A DNA stretch of 64,000 nucleotides from an uncultured Clostridia bacterium. GTDB lineage: Bacteria; Bacillota; Clostridia; TANB77; CAG-508. Under the pieces are notes generated by a model. The model did not search any database. It was not told where the DNA came from and worked only from the letters and a program-made list of their open reading frames with translations. The stretch lies in the NCBI GenBank assembly GCA_944392805.1, contig CALXXZ010000004.1:103806-167805 (forward strand). Reading direction: 5' to 3'. The translations under genes and the position numbers were made by a program. Shown in pieces: positions 17,198 to 26,025 of this stretch. How positions within the stretch are numbered: the stretch's first letter is position 1; each line of letters opens with the position of its first letter.

Positions 17198-17403
17198 CAA
17201 TTTTCTGCAAAAACTACACAATAAGTATACTTTTGGCATTTGTGGCAATCCCCCTCACACATTGGACAGGTTGCTCTTGATTCACATGCCATACAGTCAA
17301 TATGTTGACAGTATATAAATGGACATGTTTCTCTTTCACAAGATTCGCAACCTATAGGGTTACATCTGCACTCCCGTTGATGTCTATTAGAGGTCTCTTT
17401 CAT
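17197..17403 (-). CDS. 68-aa cysteine-rich protein
   Basis: A 68-aa protein with 13 cysteines, mostly spaced as C-x2-C, C-x4-5-C or C-x-C (for example CNPIGCESCERETC, CMACESRATCPMC, CEGDCHKC). The pattern suggests several small metal sites, like zinc-knuckle or metallothionein-type proteins, but I do not recognise the family. There is no signal peptide. Of two in-frame ATGs, 17403 is chosen because AAGGAGG is 8 nt upstream; for the other the spacing is 2 nt. It has a perfect TTGACA-17-TATAAT promoter and its own terminator, and codon use less AT-rich than its neighbours. Confidence 0.75.
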   Translation of the reverse strand: MKETSNRHQRECRCNPIGCESCERETCPFIYCQHIDCMACESRATCPMCEGDCHKCQKYTYCVVFAEN

Positions 17404-17433
17404 AAGCATATCCTCCTTAAATTTTATGTCAAT

Positions 17434-17462
17434 ATTATACACTCATTTTGTTTTTATGTCAA
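17434..17462 (-). promoter_or_regulatory. Promoter of the Cys-rich gene
   Basis: On the minus strand a perfect consensus TTGACA (17457-17462), 17-nt spacer, TATAAT (17434-17439), squeezed between the typA stop and the gene. Confidence 0.9.
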
Positions 17463-17475
17463 TCTTTTTTTCTTT

Positions 17476-19296
17476 TTATTTGTTGGCATTTCTTGCTGCT
17501 CTTTCTCTTTCTTTATTGTCTAATATTTTCTTTCTTAATCTAATAGATTTTGGTGTTACTTCTACTAATTCATCATCTTGTATGAATTCAATAGCTTTTT
17601 CAAGTGACATTTGGATTGGTGGCACTAAACGTAATGCATCATCTGAACCAGAAGCTCTAGTATTTGTTAAATGTTTCTCTTTACATACATTTATTGCTAA
17701 ATCTTCTGATCTTGAATTTAGTCCAACTATCATTCCTTCATATACATCTACACCAGGTCCAATAAATAAATCTCCTTTATCTTGTGCATTATATAATCCA
17801 TAAGTTATAGATGTTCCATTTTCAAATGCTACGATTGTTCCTCTAACTCTTGAAACAACATCTCCTTTAAATGGTTCATATGAATCAAATATACTATTCA
17901 TTACACCCTCACCTTTTGTATCTGTAAGGAATTCTGTTCTATATCCTATTAAACCTCTTGAAGGAATTTTAAATTCAATTTTTGTATGTCCTGCTTCTGC
18001 TGGTTCCATATTTACCATTTCTGCTTTTCTTCTACCTAATTTTTCTATAACATTTCCTACACAGTCATCAGGTACATTTACAACTAATCTTTCAACTGGC
18101 TCACATTTTACACCATCAATTTCTTTAATTATTACTTTTGGTCTTGATACTAATAATTCATATCCTTCTCTTCTCATTGTTTCTATTAAAACTGATAAAT
18201 GTAATTCTCCTCTTCCTGATACTACAAATGAATCTGGAGATTCTGTTTCTTCTACTCTTAAGCTTACATTTCTTTCTAGTTCTTTAAATAATCTATCTCT
18301 AATATGTCTTGATGTTATAAATTGTCCCTCTCTTCCTGCAAATGGTCCATTATTTACACTAAATGTCATTGAAACTGTTGGTTCATCTATATCAACAAAT
18401 GGTATTTTTTCAGGATTATTGAAGTCACATATTGTATCTCCTATATGAATTCCTGCTAAACCAGCAACTTCTATGATATCTCCTGCTTTAGCTTCTTCAA
18501 CTTCTACTTTTTTTAGTCCCATATGTGTATATACTTTTGCTATTTTTCCTTGTGATATTTTGTCATCTTTTTCACATATACTTACAGGCATACCTACTTT
18601 AATTATTCCTCTTTCTAGTCTACCAATAGCAATTCTTCCAACATAATCATCATAATCTATATTAGATACTAACATTTGTGCTGACCCTTCTTCATCACAG
18701 TCTGGTGCTTTTATAGTATTTACTATTGTTTCAAATAAACATGTTAAATCTGTATCTGGATCATCTAAATTTAATTTTCCTATTCCGTTTTTTGCTGATG
18801 CATATACTACTGGGAAGTCTAATTGATCATCATTTGCATCTAGTTCGATAAATAATTCCATTACTTGATCTAATACTTTTTGTGGTTCTGCTCCTGGTCT
18901 ATCTATTTTATTTATAACAACTATTGGTTTTAGATTCATTGCTAATGATTTTTTTAATACTTCTCTTGTTTGTGGCATTGCACCTTCAAATGCATCAACT
19001 AATAGAAGTACTCCATCTACTGTTTTTAGTACTCTTTCTACTTCTCCTCCAAAATCAGCATGTCCAGGTGTATCTACTATATTTATTTTTATGTCTTTAT
19101 ACATTACTGCTGTGTTTTTGGCTAGTATTGTTATTCCTCTTTCTTTTTCTTGGTCGTTTGAGTCCATTACTCTTTCTTGTACTTGTTCATTATCTCTAAA
19201 TACATGGCTTTGTCTTAGTAATGCATCAACTAATGTTGTTTTTCCATGGTCTACGTGTGCGATTATTGCTATATTTCTTATATTTGGTTTATTCAT
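17476..19296 (-). CDS. typA: Ribosome-associated translational GTPase BipA/TypA
   Basis: A 606-aa translational GTPase of the EF-G superfamily, active in 50S assembly and stress growth. G motifs: AHVDHGKTT (G1), RGITI (G2), DTPGHADF (G3), NKID (G4) and ASAKNG (G5). The BipA-specific C-terminal part is present, with GLIGYRTEFLTDTKGEG near residue 415 and a Lys/Arg-rich end. Length is normal. It follows plsC with a 34-nt gap. Confidence 0.97.
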   Translation of the reverse strand: MNKPNIRNIAIIAHVDHGKTTLVDALLRQSHVFRDNEQVQERVMDSNDQEKERGITILAKNTAVMYKDIKINIVDTPGHADFGGEVERVLKTVDGVLLLVDAFEGAMPQTREVLKKSLAMNLKPIVVINKIDRPGAEPQKVLDQVMELFIELDANDDQLDFPVVYASAKNGIGKLNLDDPDTDLTCLFETIVNTIKAPDCDEEGSAQMLVSNIDYDDYVGRIAIGRLERGIIKVGMPVSICEKDDKISQGKIAKVYTHMGLKKVEVEEAKAGDIIEVAGLAGIHIGDTICDFNNPEKIPFVDIDEPTVSMTFSVNNGPFAGREGQFITSRHIRDRLFKELERNVSLRVEETESPDSFVVSGRGELHLSVLIETMRREGYELLVSRPKVIIKEIDGVKCEPVERLVVNVPDDCVGNVIEKLGRRKAEMVNMEPAEAGHTKIEFKIPSRGLIGYRTEFLTDTKGEGVMNSIFDSYEPFKGDVVSRVRGTIVAFENGTSITYGLYNAQDKGDLFIGPGVDVYEGMIVGLNSRSEDLAINVCKEKHLTNTRASGSDDALRLVPPIQMSLEKAIEFIQDDELVEVTPKSIRLRKKILDNKERERAARNANK

Positions 19297-19330
19297 TTTC
19301 TTTCATTCTCCTTCTATTTTACAACTATTT

Positions 19331-19930
19331 TTAATTTTCTTTATTTGTTTGTGCTAATTCTAATATATTTTTCATAATCTCATCAGTAATTTCATCTAAA
19401 TCGTCTTTTGTTTTATTTGAATAATCAAGTGGTTTTCCATATCTTATAGTCATTTTCTTAAATGGCTTTTCTCCTCCACTTATTCCTACTGGAATTACTT
19501 TTGCACCAGTTCTTACTGCAAAAAATGCTGCACCTTCTTTTACTTTTTCTCCTTTTTCTAGTCCATTTCTAGTTCCTTCTGGGAAAAGTGCTACACATTC
19601 TCCATTTTTAAGTGCTTTTAATGTTGTCTTTAGTGCTGATACATCTTTTGAATCTCTTTTTACATAGATTCCTCCAAACACTACTCCTAAAAATGCAAAT
19701 AATGGATTTTTTCTTAATTCTTCTTTTGCTAAAAATCTTACATGTCTTTTGGCTGTAACTACTATTAATGGTGGGTCTGCATATGACCTATGATTTCCAC
19801 AATATATTAATGGTCCTTCTTTTGGAATATTTTCAGTTCCTATTACTTCTGCTCTATATACTATTGCAAAATATATACGTATTACAGTTCTTACTATTAC
19901 TCTTATTACTTTTTTTATAAATTCTTTCAT
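19331..19930 (-). CDS. plsC: 1-acyl-sn-glycerol-3-phosphate acyltransferase
   Basis: Makes phosphatidic acid at the membrane. A 199-aa protein with an N-terminal membrane-associated helix, catalytic NHRSYAD (the NHx4D motif), the GGIYVKRDS block and FPEGTRN as substrate motifs. VIPVGISG is the fourth motif. Length is typical. It lies between the P-loop gene (18 nt) and typA, and complements the fatty-acid cluster at 23-35 kb. Confidence 0.93.
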   Translation of the reverse strand: MKEFIKKVIRVIVRTVIRIYFAIVYRAEVIGTENIPKEGPLIYCGNHRSYADPPLIVVTAKRHVRFLAKEELRKNPLFAFLGVVFGGIYVKRDSKDVSALKTTLKALKNGECVALFPEGTRNGLEKGEKVKEGAAFFAVRTGAKVIPVGISGGEKPFKKMTIRYGKPLDYSNKTKDDLDEITDEIMKNILELAQTNKEN

Positions 19931-19948
19931 CTTAGTATTTCTCCTCTA

Positions 19949-20785
19949 TTATTTTTCTGGTATATATATGCTTTTTGCAACTACTTCTAATGATAAAATA
20001 TTCATTGAAGTCTGTTTTTCTATTTCTTTTCTTGCTTTTGCTTTGAATTCTTTTAATACTTCTTGAACATTATATCCATATGTTACAATTACTTCCATAT
20101 ATATTGTTGGTCCACCTTCTGAATTTGATGCTCTTGTTCTAACAACTTTATGTATTGCAGGCATTTTAGATGCTAGATACTCAATTATTTGTCTAAATAC
20201 TGTATCTGATATTGTAAAATTTCCTAAATAACTAAAAGTTGGTCTTATTATTGTTTTTTCTGATATATATGGTTTTTGTCCAGCTCCTTTTGATTTAAAT
20301 ATTTGAAGTGGATCTAATAAATATCCTGAAAAGTCTTTTTTTAATTCAAAAGTTGGTACTGGTATTACATGTTTTCCTTCTGTAACACGTATATGTCTTG
20401 CTGTTTGCATTTCTTCTTCTGTTGCAACATCTGTTATATAAATTGTCTCTGATATTTCTGGTAATCCTAAGTTACTTGCTATTTTTTGTACCATTCCATC
20501 TGATGTTCCTAAAATTAAAATACTTTCCGGTCTATATCTTTTTAAAGCTTTTTCTATTGATTTCTTTTCTTCTTCATTTATAAATAATGCATGTTTTACT
20601 GTTTCTATCTTTGTTGGTGCTTTTTTTGCTGATTCTCCTGCAATTATTTCATTGTCTTTAATTAAAAGTCCATCATCTATTATATAACTGATATTTTTTT
20701 CACTTGCCACCATTTGTGCTCTATAGCTTTTTCCTGTTCCTGACGGTCCAACAAATGCATATACCTTTATTTTGTTAAAAAACAT
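19949..20785 (-). CDS. P-loop protein with C-terminal Asp23-like domain
   Basis: A 278-aa cytoplasmic protein. GPSGTGKSYRAQ near the N-terminus is a Walker A motif, and LIIDDGLLI a possible Walker B. The middle resembles a small nucleotide-binding domain (ILILGTSDGMVQKIA). The last ~100 aa (from about IIRPTFSYLGNFTISDTVF) look like an Asp23/Gls24-type alpha/beta domain. It is probably an ATP-binding envelope- or stress-related protein conserved in clostridia; its function is not established. ATG 20785 is chosen because AAGGAG lies 6 nt before it; the ATG at 20800 overlaps that site. Confidence 0.7.
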   Translation of the reverse strand: MFFNKIKVYAFVGPSGTGKSYRAQMVASEKNISYIIDDGLLIKDNEIIAGESAKKAPTKIETVKHALFINEEEKKSIEKALKRYRPESILILGTSDGMVQKIASNLGLPEISETIYITDVATEEEMQTARHIRVTEGKHVIPVPTFELKKDFSGYLLDPLQIFKSKGAGQKPYISEKTIIRPTFSYLGNFTISDTVFRQIIEYLASKMPAIHKVVRTRASNSEGGPTIYMEVIVTYGYNVQEVLKEFKAKARKEIEKQTSMNILSLEVVAKSIYIPEK

Positions 20786-20799
20786 TTTATTCTCCTTCA

Positions 20800-20830
20800 T
20801 AAAACAAAGCGACTTTTAGTCGCTATTGTT
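20800..20830 (-). terminator. Terminator after the membrane GT2
   Basis: Minus-strand AACAATAGCGAC/GTCGCTTTGTT hairpin followed by TTTTATG, between the GT2 stop and the P-loop gene. Confidence 0.7.
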
Positions 20831-20844
20831 TTTATTTTATATTT

Positions 20845-22092
20845 TTAAATTTTTTCTGATACTTCGTTTACCTCTGCTATTTTTATGTCTCTAACATGAT
20901 TAATTTTTTCCCATTTTGTTTCTCTTTTGAATAAACATTTAAAGTTTATTACTACCCATGTTCCCATAAATAATGGATAACATATTAATCCTTTTAGCAT
21001 TGGTTTTATTGGTTTTCTATCTAGGAACATTACTATTAGTGCTGTTAGTATTGGTAACAATAATGTTGGTACTAAATAGTTTAATATATTTATAAATAAT
21101 TCATATCCTGTCATTGCACTTGCTAAATATATTATAAAGTTTATTGTTAATAATATTAATGTTAATATAAACATTGGTGTTGTTCCTATTATATATAAGA
21201 AACCATCAAAATTCATTAATGTTTTATGTTCTTTTACTGCATTAAATAATTCTCCAGTATATCTTTTTATACATTGCATATGTCCTACTGTCCATCTACT
21301 TCTTTGTGACCATGATTGTTTAAATGATGTTGGTTGCTCATCATATACTATTGCATCTGTTGCCCAACCTAATTTCTTACCTTTTATTATTCTTTTTAGT
21401 GAAAATTCAATGTCTTCTGTTAATGTTTCTGTTTCCCATCCATTTGGTTTTACTACATCAAATCTTACCATAAATCCTGTTCCATTTAATAATGGTGATA
21501 ATCCTATATTATATCTTGCTAAATGATAAAATCTATGCATTGTCCAATAGAATAAAGCATATCCTGCTGTTATCCAGTTGTCTGTAGGATTTTTGATGTC
21601 TCTATACCCTTGTACTACATCTTCTCCTTGACATAGTTTTTTATTCATACTTACTAAAAAGTTTTTGTCTACTATATTATCTGCATCAAATATACAAAAT
21701 GCATCATAGTCTGCATTTTCTTCTATTTTTTGTTTTAAAAACCATTGTAATGCATGACCTTTTGTTTTATGTTCTGGGTCAAATCTTTCATATACTATTG
21801 CTCCTGCTTCTTTTGCTACTTTTGCTGTGTTGTCTGTACAGTTGTCTGCTATTACATATATATCATATAATTCTTTTTCATAGTTTTGATTTTTTAAACT
21901 TTCTATTAAGTTTGATACTACCATTTCTTCATTATGTGCAGGTATTATTGCCATGAATTTATGTTTTTTGTTTGTTATATATTCTTTGTCTTTTAGTTTT
22001 ACTAGTGAACATAAACTTACTACTATTTGGTAACACCAAAATCCAACTAATATATACATTAGGGCTTGCTTTAGTATATATAAATATTCCAT
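20845..22092 (-). CDS. Membrane processive-type GT2 glycosyltransferase
   Basis: A 415-aa inner-membrane enzyme: one N-terminal helix, a cytoplasmic GT-A domain, then about three C-terminal helices (residues 290-390). Motifs of processive beta-glycosyltransferases are all there: AIIPAHNEE, FDADN (D-x-D), TEDIEF (TED) and QRSRW (Q-x-x-R-W). Architecture is like hyaluronan/PNAG/cellulose synthase-type enzymes, so it may polymerise an exopolysaccharide. The sugar cannot be told and no partner genes (deacetylase, c-di-GMP domain) are adjacent. Confidence 0.88.
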   Translation of the reverse strand: MEYLYILKQALMYILVGFWCYQIVVSLCSLVKLKDKEYITNKKHKFMAIIPAHNEEMVVSNLIESLKNQNYEKELYDIYVIADNCTDNTAKVAKEAGAIVYERFDPEHKTKGHALQWFLKQKIEENADYDAFCIFDADNIVDKNFLVSMNKKLCQGEDVVQGYRDIKNPTDNWITAGYALFYWTMHRFYHLARYNIGLSPLLNGTGFMVRFDVVKPNGWETETLTEDIEFSLKRIIKGKKLGWATDAIVYDEQPTSFKQSWSQRSRWTVGHMQCIKRYTGELFNAVKEHKTLMNFDGFLYIIGTTPMFILTLILLTINFIIYLASAMTGYELFINILNYLVPTLLLPILTALIVMFLDRKPIKPMLKGLICYPLFMGTWVVINFKCLFKRETKWEKINHVRDIKIAEVNEVSEKI

Positions 22093-22281
22093 TTTTTTAC
22101 CTCTTTCTTTTACCTTTTAATATCCCCATTTTAACTTTCTTATATTCATTATTTCCGTAAGTTAAATTGGCTTTTCTCTATATTTTATTTTTCTACCTTT
22201 TATATTATACTATCTTTTTATTTTTTTTGCAATATTTTTGGTAAAATTTATTTGGTTTGGAATAAATTTTATGTTTAATTT

Positions 22282-23235
22282 TTATTGTGCTACACTGCGC
22301 ACACGCCAATATTCAGGGATATTTAGATAATCATTTAAATTAGTACATTCTCCATAACAAGCACTACCATCAGGTATTCCTATATAATCATTACTTTCTC
22401 CATTTGGCACTCTCTGCCATGAGTTTATTGCATTTCCTGTTAAATTTGTACAATGCCAGAATGTTTGTCCAAAATTTTCTACATTAAGGCAATTTGAAAA
22501 TAAATCTTCTGGTATTTCTGTTAAACTTGTGCAACCAGCAAATGTGTAAGTAAATGCTTTAATATTTTCACAATACTTAAATAAATCTGATGGAATCTCC
22601 TTTAAACTAATATTTCCTGCAAATGAAAATGGAGAATAATTCTGAAAATCAATATTATTAAAAGTATCTCTTTCAGGATTAGCTATCTTTGTTAGATTTA
22701 TACAATTTTCTAAAATTACAGATTCTAATCCAGTTTCTCCCCATTGCCTCAATTCTATTATTTTATCAGTTGATACCTCTCCAAATCTAGAATTTATTTC
22801 TGTACATTTTCCGTTAATTGTTACTATATATTCCTTATTTTTTTCTTTATAAGTATGTGATGTACCATCTGGATATGTACCTACAGAAACTTTCAAATTA
22901 TTTAAACTAGCAATCTTTGATGTTTCCGAAATATATTCTTCATCTACACCTGATGTTCCATCTCCCCAATCTATTTCAAAATTTCCTGTTTCAAATTCCT
23001 CTATTGAAATTGGAAGTACTACAAATCCATCATCGCCAGAATTAACTAAAAACTTTAATGCTTTCTTATCCATTTCGTCTGCTATTTCCTCTTCATCAAA
23101 TATCTGTCCATCTGCATTTACTACATAACTTCTTTCACTTTCTGTAAATGTTGCTATACTTATACTTGCTAGTATTATCAATACAACTATTGTTACTACT
23201 AATGCTATTAATGTTATACCTCTTTCTCTTTTCAT
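22282..23235 (-). CDS. Surface BspA-like leucine-rich-repeat protein with pilin-like leader
   Basis: A 317-aa protein. The N-terminus ERGITLIALVVTIVVLIILA resembles a type IV prepilin leader (cut after Gly), but the usual Glu+5 is Ala, as in many clostridial pseudopilin-like surface proteins. The middle has a WGDG-containing beta domain (DWGDGTSG). The C-terminal half contains BspA/DUF285-type leucine-rich repeats (CINLTKI, FAGNISLKEIPSDLFKYC, FAGCTSLTEIPEDLFSNC, FWHCTNLTG). These repeats often mediate adhesion. No pilus machinery lies nearby. ATG follows AGGGAAATAC. Confidence 0.82.
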   Translation of the reverse strand: MKRERGITLIALVVTIVVLIILASISIATFTESERSYVVNADGQIFDEEEIADEMDKKALKFLVNSGDDGFVVLPISIEEFETGNFEIDWGDGTSGVDEEYISETSKIASLNNLKVSVGTYPDGTSHTYKEKNKEYIVTINGKCTEINSRFGEVSTDKIIELRQWGETGLESVILENCINLTKIANPERDTFNNIDFQNYSPFSFAGNISLKEIPSDLFKYCENIKAFTYTFAGCTSLTEIPEDLFSNCLNVENFGQTFWHCTNLTGNAINSWQRVPNGESNDYIGIPDGSACYGECTNLNDYLNIPEYWRVRSVAQ

Positions 23236-23271
23236 ATGTATTTCCCTCCATTTTTTATTATTATACTTTTT

Positions 23272-23460
23272 ATCAAGGTGTTTGTAAATACCTTACTTCT
23301 TTAATGATTTTAATTATTTACTAACTACAGTATTATCAATATTTTTACTATTTAAACATTATTAATTTTATTTACAAAAAATCTTATAAACACCTTGATT
23401 TCTTTCTATTTTATTGATATAGTATTTTTATTAATTTCATTAATTAAAATCATTAAAGAA
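23272..23460. repeat. Two interleaved inverted repeats
   Basis: Arm pair A: 23272-23287 (ATCAAGGTGTTTGTAA) with 23384-23399, one mismatch. Arm pair B: 23297-23316 with 23441-23460, a perfect 20-bp inverted repeat starting TTCTTTAATGATTTT. The order is A, B, A', B', so the two stems cross. No ORF is seen in this 284-nt gap. Confidence 0.75.
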
Positions 23461-23501
23461 AAAAGACATAGCACTGATTTTCCAATAGTACTATGACTTT
23501 T
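23455..23501 (-). terminator. fab operon terminator
   Basis: Imperfect hairpin of AGTACTATG against CATAGCACT-type arms (23463-23500) followed on the minus strand by CTTTTTTCTTT, just past fabI. Confidence 0.65.
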
Positions 23502-23519
23502 ATTTTTTATTCAATTATA

Positions 23520-24290
23520 TTATACTCCAACAATTGAAAATCCGTTATCGACATGAATAATTTCACCTGTAATAGCTGAAGATAAATCGCTAAACAAGAA
23601 ACTTGTAGCATCTCCTACTTGTCTAGGAGTAACATTTTGATGTAATGCAGCTTTTTCTTCTACAACATCTAAAATTGTATTAAAATCTTTAATTCCTTTA
23701 GCAGAAAGAGTTTTTATAGGACCTGCTGAAATTCCATTAACTCTCATTCCATCTTTTCCTAAATCTTTAGCAAGATATCTAATGCTTGATTCAAGAGCAG
23801 CTTTTGCAACACCCATTACATTATATCCTTCAACAGCTTTTTCTGAACCATAATATGTATATGAAACTATGCTTGCACCTTCATTTAATAAATCTAATTC
23901 TTTTGCAATTCTAACTGTTGCAACTAAAGAATATGCACTAACATCACAAGCATGTGCATAACCACTTCTTGATGTTAATATAAAGTCATTTCTTAAATCT
24001 TCTGTATTAGCATGCGCAATTGCATGTAAAATTCCATCAACTTTTCCATGGTTTTGTTTAATTTGTTCTAAACATTCTTTTATACTTTCATCTGAACCTG
24101 CATCACAAGCATATACTTTTGAATTTGGTATTTCATCTGTTAATTCTTTTATTTTTTCTATTTTTTCCATAGAACCACATGTAAATATTACTTCAGCACC
24201 TTGTTCATATGCTGATTGAGCAGCTCCCCATGCAATACTCCATTTGTTTCTGATTCCCATTATTACAACTTTTTTTCCTGATAAAATCAT
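23520..24290 (-). CDS. fabI: Enoyl-[ACP] reductase I (NADH)
   Basis: Catalyses the last reduction of each fatty-acid elongation cycle. A 256-aa short-chain dehydrogenase with the FabI-type N-terminus (VVIMGIRNKWSIAWGAA). The catalytic Tyr-x6-Lys pair is in YNVMGVAK, and SAGPIKTLSA is the FabI loop. It is the last gene of the fab/acc cluster, 12 nt after accA. A second, flavin-type candidate reductase lies in the same cluster at 26.0 kb. Confidence 0.95.
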   Translation of the reverse strand: MILSGKKVVIMGIRNKWSIAWGAAQSAYEQGAEVIFTCGSMEKIEKIKELTDEIPNSKVYACDAGSDESIKECLEQIKQNHGKVDGILHAIAHANTEDLRNDFILTSRSGYAHACDVSAYSLVATVRIAKELDLLNEGASIVSYTYYGSEKAVEGYNVMGVAKAALESSIRYLAKDLGKDGMRVNGISAGPIKTLSAKGIKDFNTILDVVEEKAALHQNVTPRQVGDATSFLFSDLSSAITGEIIHVDNGFSIVGV

Positions 24291-24302
24291 TTTTAATTCC
24301 TC

Positions 24303-25097
24303 CTAATTTCCCATTTTTCTAAATTTTTCATATCTTTTTTCAACTAACTCATCTTTTGAAATTTTTTGTAATTTTTCAATTTCCTCTACTATATATTGTT
24401 TTAAATCTTTTACTACTGTTGGAAAATCTTCTTGAGCTCCACCTTCTGGTTCATTTATTATTTTATCTATAATATTTAATTTTTTCAAGTCTTCTGCTGT
24501 TATTTTCATATTTTCTGCTGCTTCTTTTGCTTTAGTAGAATCCTTATATAAAATACTTGCAAATCCTTCTGGTGAAAGTATTGAATATACTGCATTTTCT
24601 AGCATAACAATTTTATCTCCAACTGCTATAGCTAATGCTCCTCCACTTGAACCTTCTCCAATTACAACACATATTATTGGAACTTTTAAATTTGCCATTT
24701 CCATCATATTTCTAGCAATTGCTTCTCCTTGACCTCTTTCTTCTGCTCCCATTCCAGGATATGCACCTGGTGTATCTATAAAAGTAATAATTGGTCTATT
24801 AAATTTCTCTGCTTGTTTCATTAATCTTAAGGCTTTTCTATATCCTTCTGGATTAGGCATTCCAAAATTTCTTTCCATATTTTCTTTAGCTTTTTTACCT
24901 TTTTGCTCTCCAATTACTGTAACAGGCATATCATCTAATTTTGCAATTCCTCCTACAATAGACTTATCATCCCCAAAGTTTCTATCACCATGTAATTCTA
25001 TAAAGTCTGTAAAAATTTCATTAATATAATCTAATGCTTTAGGTCTTTCAGGCATTCTTGCAAGTGTAACTCTTTCCCATGCTGATATCTGTGACAT
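24303..25097 (-). CDS. accA: Acetyl-CoA carboxylase carboxyltransferase alpha subunit
   Basis: With AccD forms the carboxyltransferase that makes malonyl-CoA. A 264-aa crotonase-fold protein; [41 protein letters not shown] and [11 protein letters not shown] are diagnostic. It is shorter than E. coli AccA (319 aa), as in other clostridia. It is separated from accD by 76 nt that hold a copy of a dispersed element. GGAGTGAGA precedes the ATG. Confidence 0.96.
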   Translation of the reverse strand: MSQISAWERVTLARMPERPKALDYINEIFTDFIELHGDRNFGDDKSIVGGIAKLDDMPVTVIGEQKGKKAKENMERNFGMPNPEGYRKALRLMKQAEKFNRPIITFIDTPGAYPGMGAEERGQGEAIARNMMEMANLKVPIICVVIGEGSSGGALAIAVGDKIVMLENAVYSILSPEGFASILYKDSTKAKEAAENMKITAEDLKKLNIIDKIINEPEGGAQEDFPTVVKDLKQYIVEEIEKLQKISKDELVEKRYEKFRKMGN

Positions 25098-25139
25098 TTC
25101 ATCTCACTCCTTTTTTATATCTTTTTTAGAATCTATTTA

Positions 25140-25173
25140 TATATTACTATTGAACAAAGTCGCCCCTGGTATT
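25140..25173. repeat. Half-copy of the foldback element
   Basis: TATATTACTATT followed within 8 nt by AGTCG, CCCC and GGTA. This resembles the left half of the 102-bp inverted-repeat element at 44694-44795. No opposing arm is visible. It lies between accD and accA. Confidence 0.55.
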
Positions 25174-26022
25174 TTAATGAAGTTTAATTAAATTGTATAA
25201 CGTATTTTTCATATCTTTTCTCTCAACAATCTTATCAACAAAACCATGTTCCAAAAGAAACTCTGATCTTTGGAAACCCTCTGGAAGTTTTTGTTTAATA
25301 GTCTGCTCAATAACTCTAGGACCTGCAAAACCGATAAGAGCATCAGGTTCAGCTAAAATGATATCTCCCAAGCTTGCAAAACTTGCAGTAACACCTCCAG
25401 TAGTTGGATCTGTAAATACTGAAATATACAATAATCCTGCTTCATTGTGTTTAGCAAGAGCTGAAGAAGTTTTAGCCATTTGCATAAGAGAAACAATACC
25501 TTCCTGCATTCTAGCACCACCAGAAACACAGAAAATTATTAATGGCAATCTTTTTTGTATTGAAGTTTCAATTGCAAGAGTAATTCTTTCTCCAACTGCA
25601 CTTCCCATACTTCCCATCATAAAATTTCCATCCATAACTGCTAGTACTACCTTTTCTCCATAAATCTCACATGTACCGCATTTAACAGCTTCTTCAATTT
25701 TTGTTTTTTCTTTTAATGCATCAATTTTTTTCAAATATCCCTCAAAACTTAATGGGTCTTTTGTCAAAATGTCTGCTCCAATTTCTTCAAATGTTCCTTC
25801 ATCAGCAATCTGCTTAATTCTTCTTCTAGCTGATAGTCTGAAATGTTTCCCACAATTAGGGCAAACACTAAAATTTTTGTGAACATCATCTTTATATAGA
25901 ATTTCTTTACAATTATCACATTTTACCCATTTTCCAATTAACATATCTGATGCTTTTTCATTTTTAACACTTTTTTCAGCTTTATTTACTTTTTTTATCT
26001 TATCTATTACCAATTTACTCAC
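25174..26022 (-). CDS. accD: Acetyl-CoA carboxylase carboxyltransferase beta subunit
   Basis: A 282-aa partner of AccA. The N-terminal zinc ribbon has four cysteines (CDNC ... CPNC, about residues 36-58). The crotonase core contains [23 protein letters not shown] and [13 protein letters not shown] for acyl-CoA binding. Length is normal. It starts 3 nt after the flavin oxidoreductase gene. Confidence 0.96.
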   Translation of the reverse strand: MSKLVIDKIKKVNKAEKSVKNEKASDMLIGKWVKCDNCKEILYKDDVHKNFSVCPNCGKHFRLSARRRIKQIADEGTFEEIGADILTKDPLSFEGYLKKIDALKEKTKIEEAVKCGTCEIYGEKVVLAVMDGNFMMGSMGSAVGERITLAIETSIQKRLPLIIFCVSGGARMQEGIVSLMQMAKTSSALAKHNEAGLLYISVFTDPTTGGVTASFASLGDIILAEPDALIGFAGPRVIEQTIKQKLPEGFQRSEFLLEHGFVDKIVERKDMKNTLYNLIKLH

Positions 26023-26025
26023 CTC

